From CAVOBC01 sp963693635 (lineage in GTDB: Bacteria; Pseudomonadota; Gammaproteobacteria; Pseudomonadales; Azotimanducaceae): a DNA stretch of 5,298 bases. The position numbers and the translations under genes are program-made. Positions 5,187 to 5,298 of this stretch are shown here, piece by piece (position 1 is the stretch's first letter; each line of letters starts with the position of its first letter). The DNA lies in assembly GCA_963693635.1 (NCBI GenBank), contig CAVOBC010000340.1, forward strand, positions 1-5,298, written 5' to 3'. The notes below the pieces were generated by a model. It saw only the letters and a list, made by a program, of their open reading frames with translations. It was not told the DNA's origin and did no database searches.

Positions 5187-5298
5187 GTTCTTTTTTTTGA
5201 GGGGGCCCCGGCCCCCTCAAGCTCCCTCCACCGGGCCTCGGCCCGGTGGGGCTCAGGGCTGTTTTCTTTCGAGGGGCCCCGGCCCCCTCAAGCTCCCT
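5187..5298. repeat. GC-rich palindromic repeat, about 71-bp unit, cut by window end
   Basis: Unit 1 starts with a T-rich run (8 T at 5191-5198), then a hairpin with 9-bp arms (gagggggcc 5199-5207 and complement 5210-5218). After a short ctcaagctccct-type linker comes a second hairpin with perfect 10-bp arms (ccaccgggcc 5228-5237 and complement 5240-5249). Unit 2 repeats the T-rich lead (5261-5270), the first hairpin one base shorter (5271-5289) and the linker, and the window stops there. The stretch ggccccctcaagctccct is identical at 5210-5227 and 5281-5298, 71 bp apart. On the hydrolase strand it forms the leader directly before the start codon. Function is unknown: dispersed extragenic palindrome, tandem repeat or leader structure. 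Confidence 0.75.

Noticed and set aside
5187..5250. Intrinsic terminator for the hydrolase-strand transcript
   Set aside because: On that strand the hairpin is followed by A8, not U8. The T-run lies on the opposite strand and before the stem.

Overview
The window reads as a piece of chromosome from a GC-rich, Gram-negative, aerobic bacterium. Three things point to a proteobacterium, probably a gammaproteobacterium: an exosortase-type (PEP-CTERM-like) surface protein, a periplasmic Tat-exported SoxC-type molybdoenzyme with its own cytochrome c, and strong GGAGG-type ribosome binding sites. The exact taxon cannot be read from the sequence. No phage, transposase, CRISPR array, rRNA or tRNA was seen.

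Layout. Positions 1-570 hold no convincing gene. A long inverted repeat sits at 25-67 and a small dyad at 153-171. Positions 572-650 form an AT-richer promoter region in which a complete -35/dyad/-10 unit appears twice in tandem. It drives the only plus-strand gene, a secreted 204-residue protein of unknown function with a C-terminal VPAPA/hydrophobic/Arg-Arg sorting tail (651-1265). A 150-bp convergent gap (1266-1415) shows no clear terminator.

All other genes are on the minus strand. Read in transcription order from the right they are: an epoxide-hydrolase-like alpha/beta hydrolase (5182-4289); a 194-bp gap; an NfsA/FRP-like nitroreductase (4094-3240); a SoxC-family sulfite dehydrogenase catalytic subunit (3180-1933); and a monoheme cytochrome c resembling the first domain of SoxD (1946-1416). 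The nitroreductase and soxC are 59 bp apart. soxC and the cytochrome gene overlap by 14 bp. These three probably form one operon, with the hydrolase as a separate unit.

How they may work together. The SoxC-like protein and the cytochrome are best read as a two-subunit periplasmic sulfite (or thiosulfate-derived sulfur) dehydrogenase that passes electrons to the respiratory chain. No other sox genes are in view, so a stand-alone sulfite-oxidising or detoxifying role is inferred. The nitroreductase is a cytoplasmic FMN flavoprotein whose link to sulfite is unclear. The right edge (about 5187-5298) holds GC-rich palindromes arranged as a repeat of about 71 bp, cut by the window end.

No clear new multi-gene system was found. 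The most distinctive signals are non-coding: the duplicated promoter-operator before the PEP-CTERM-like gene, and the palindromic repeat array immediately before the hydrolase.
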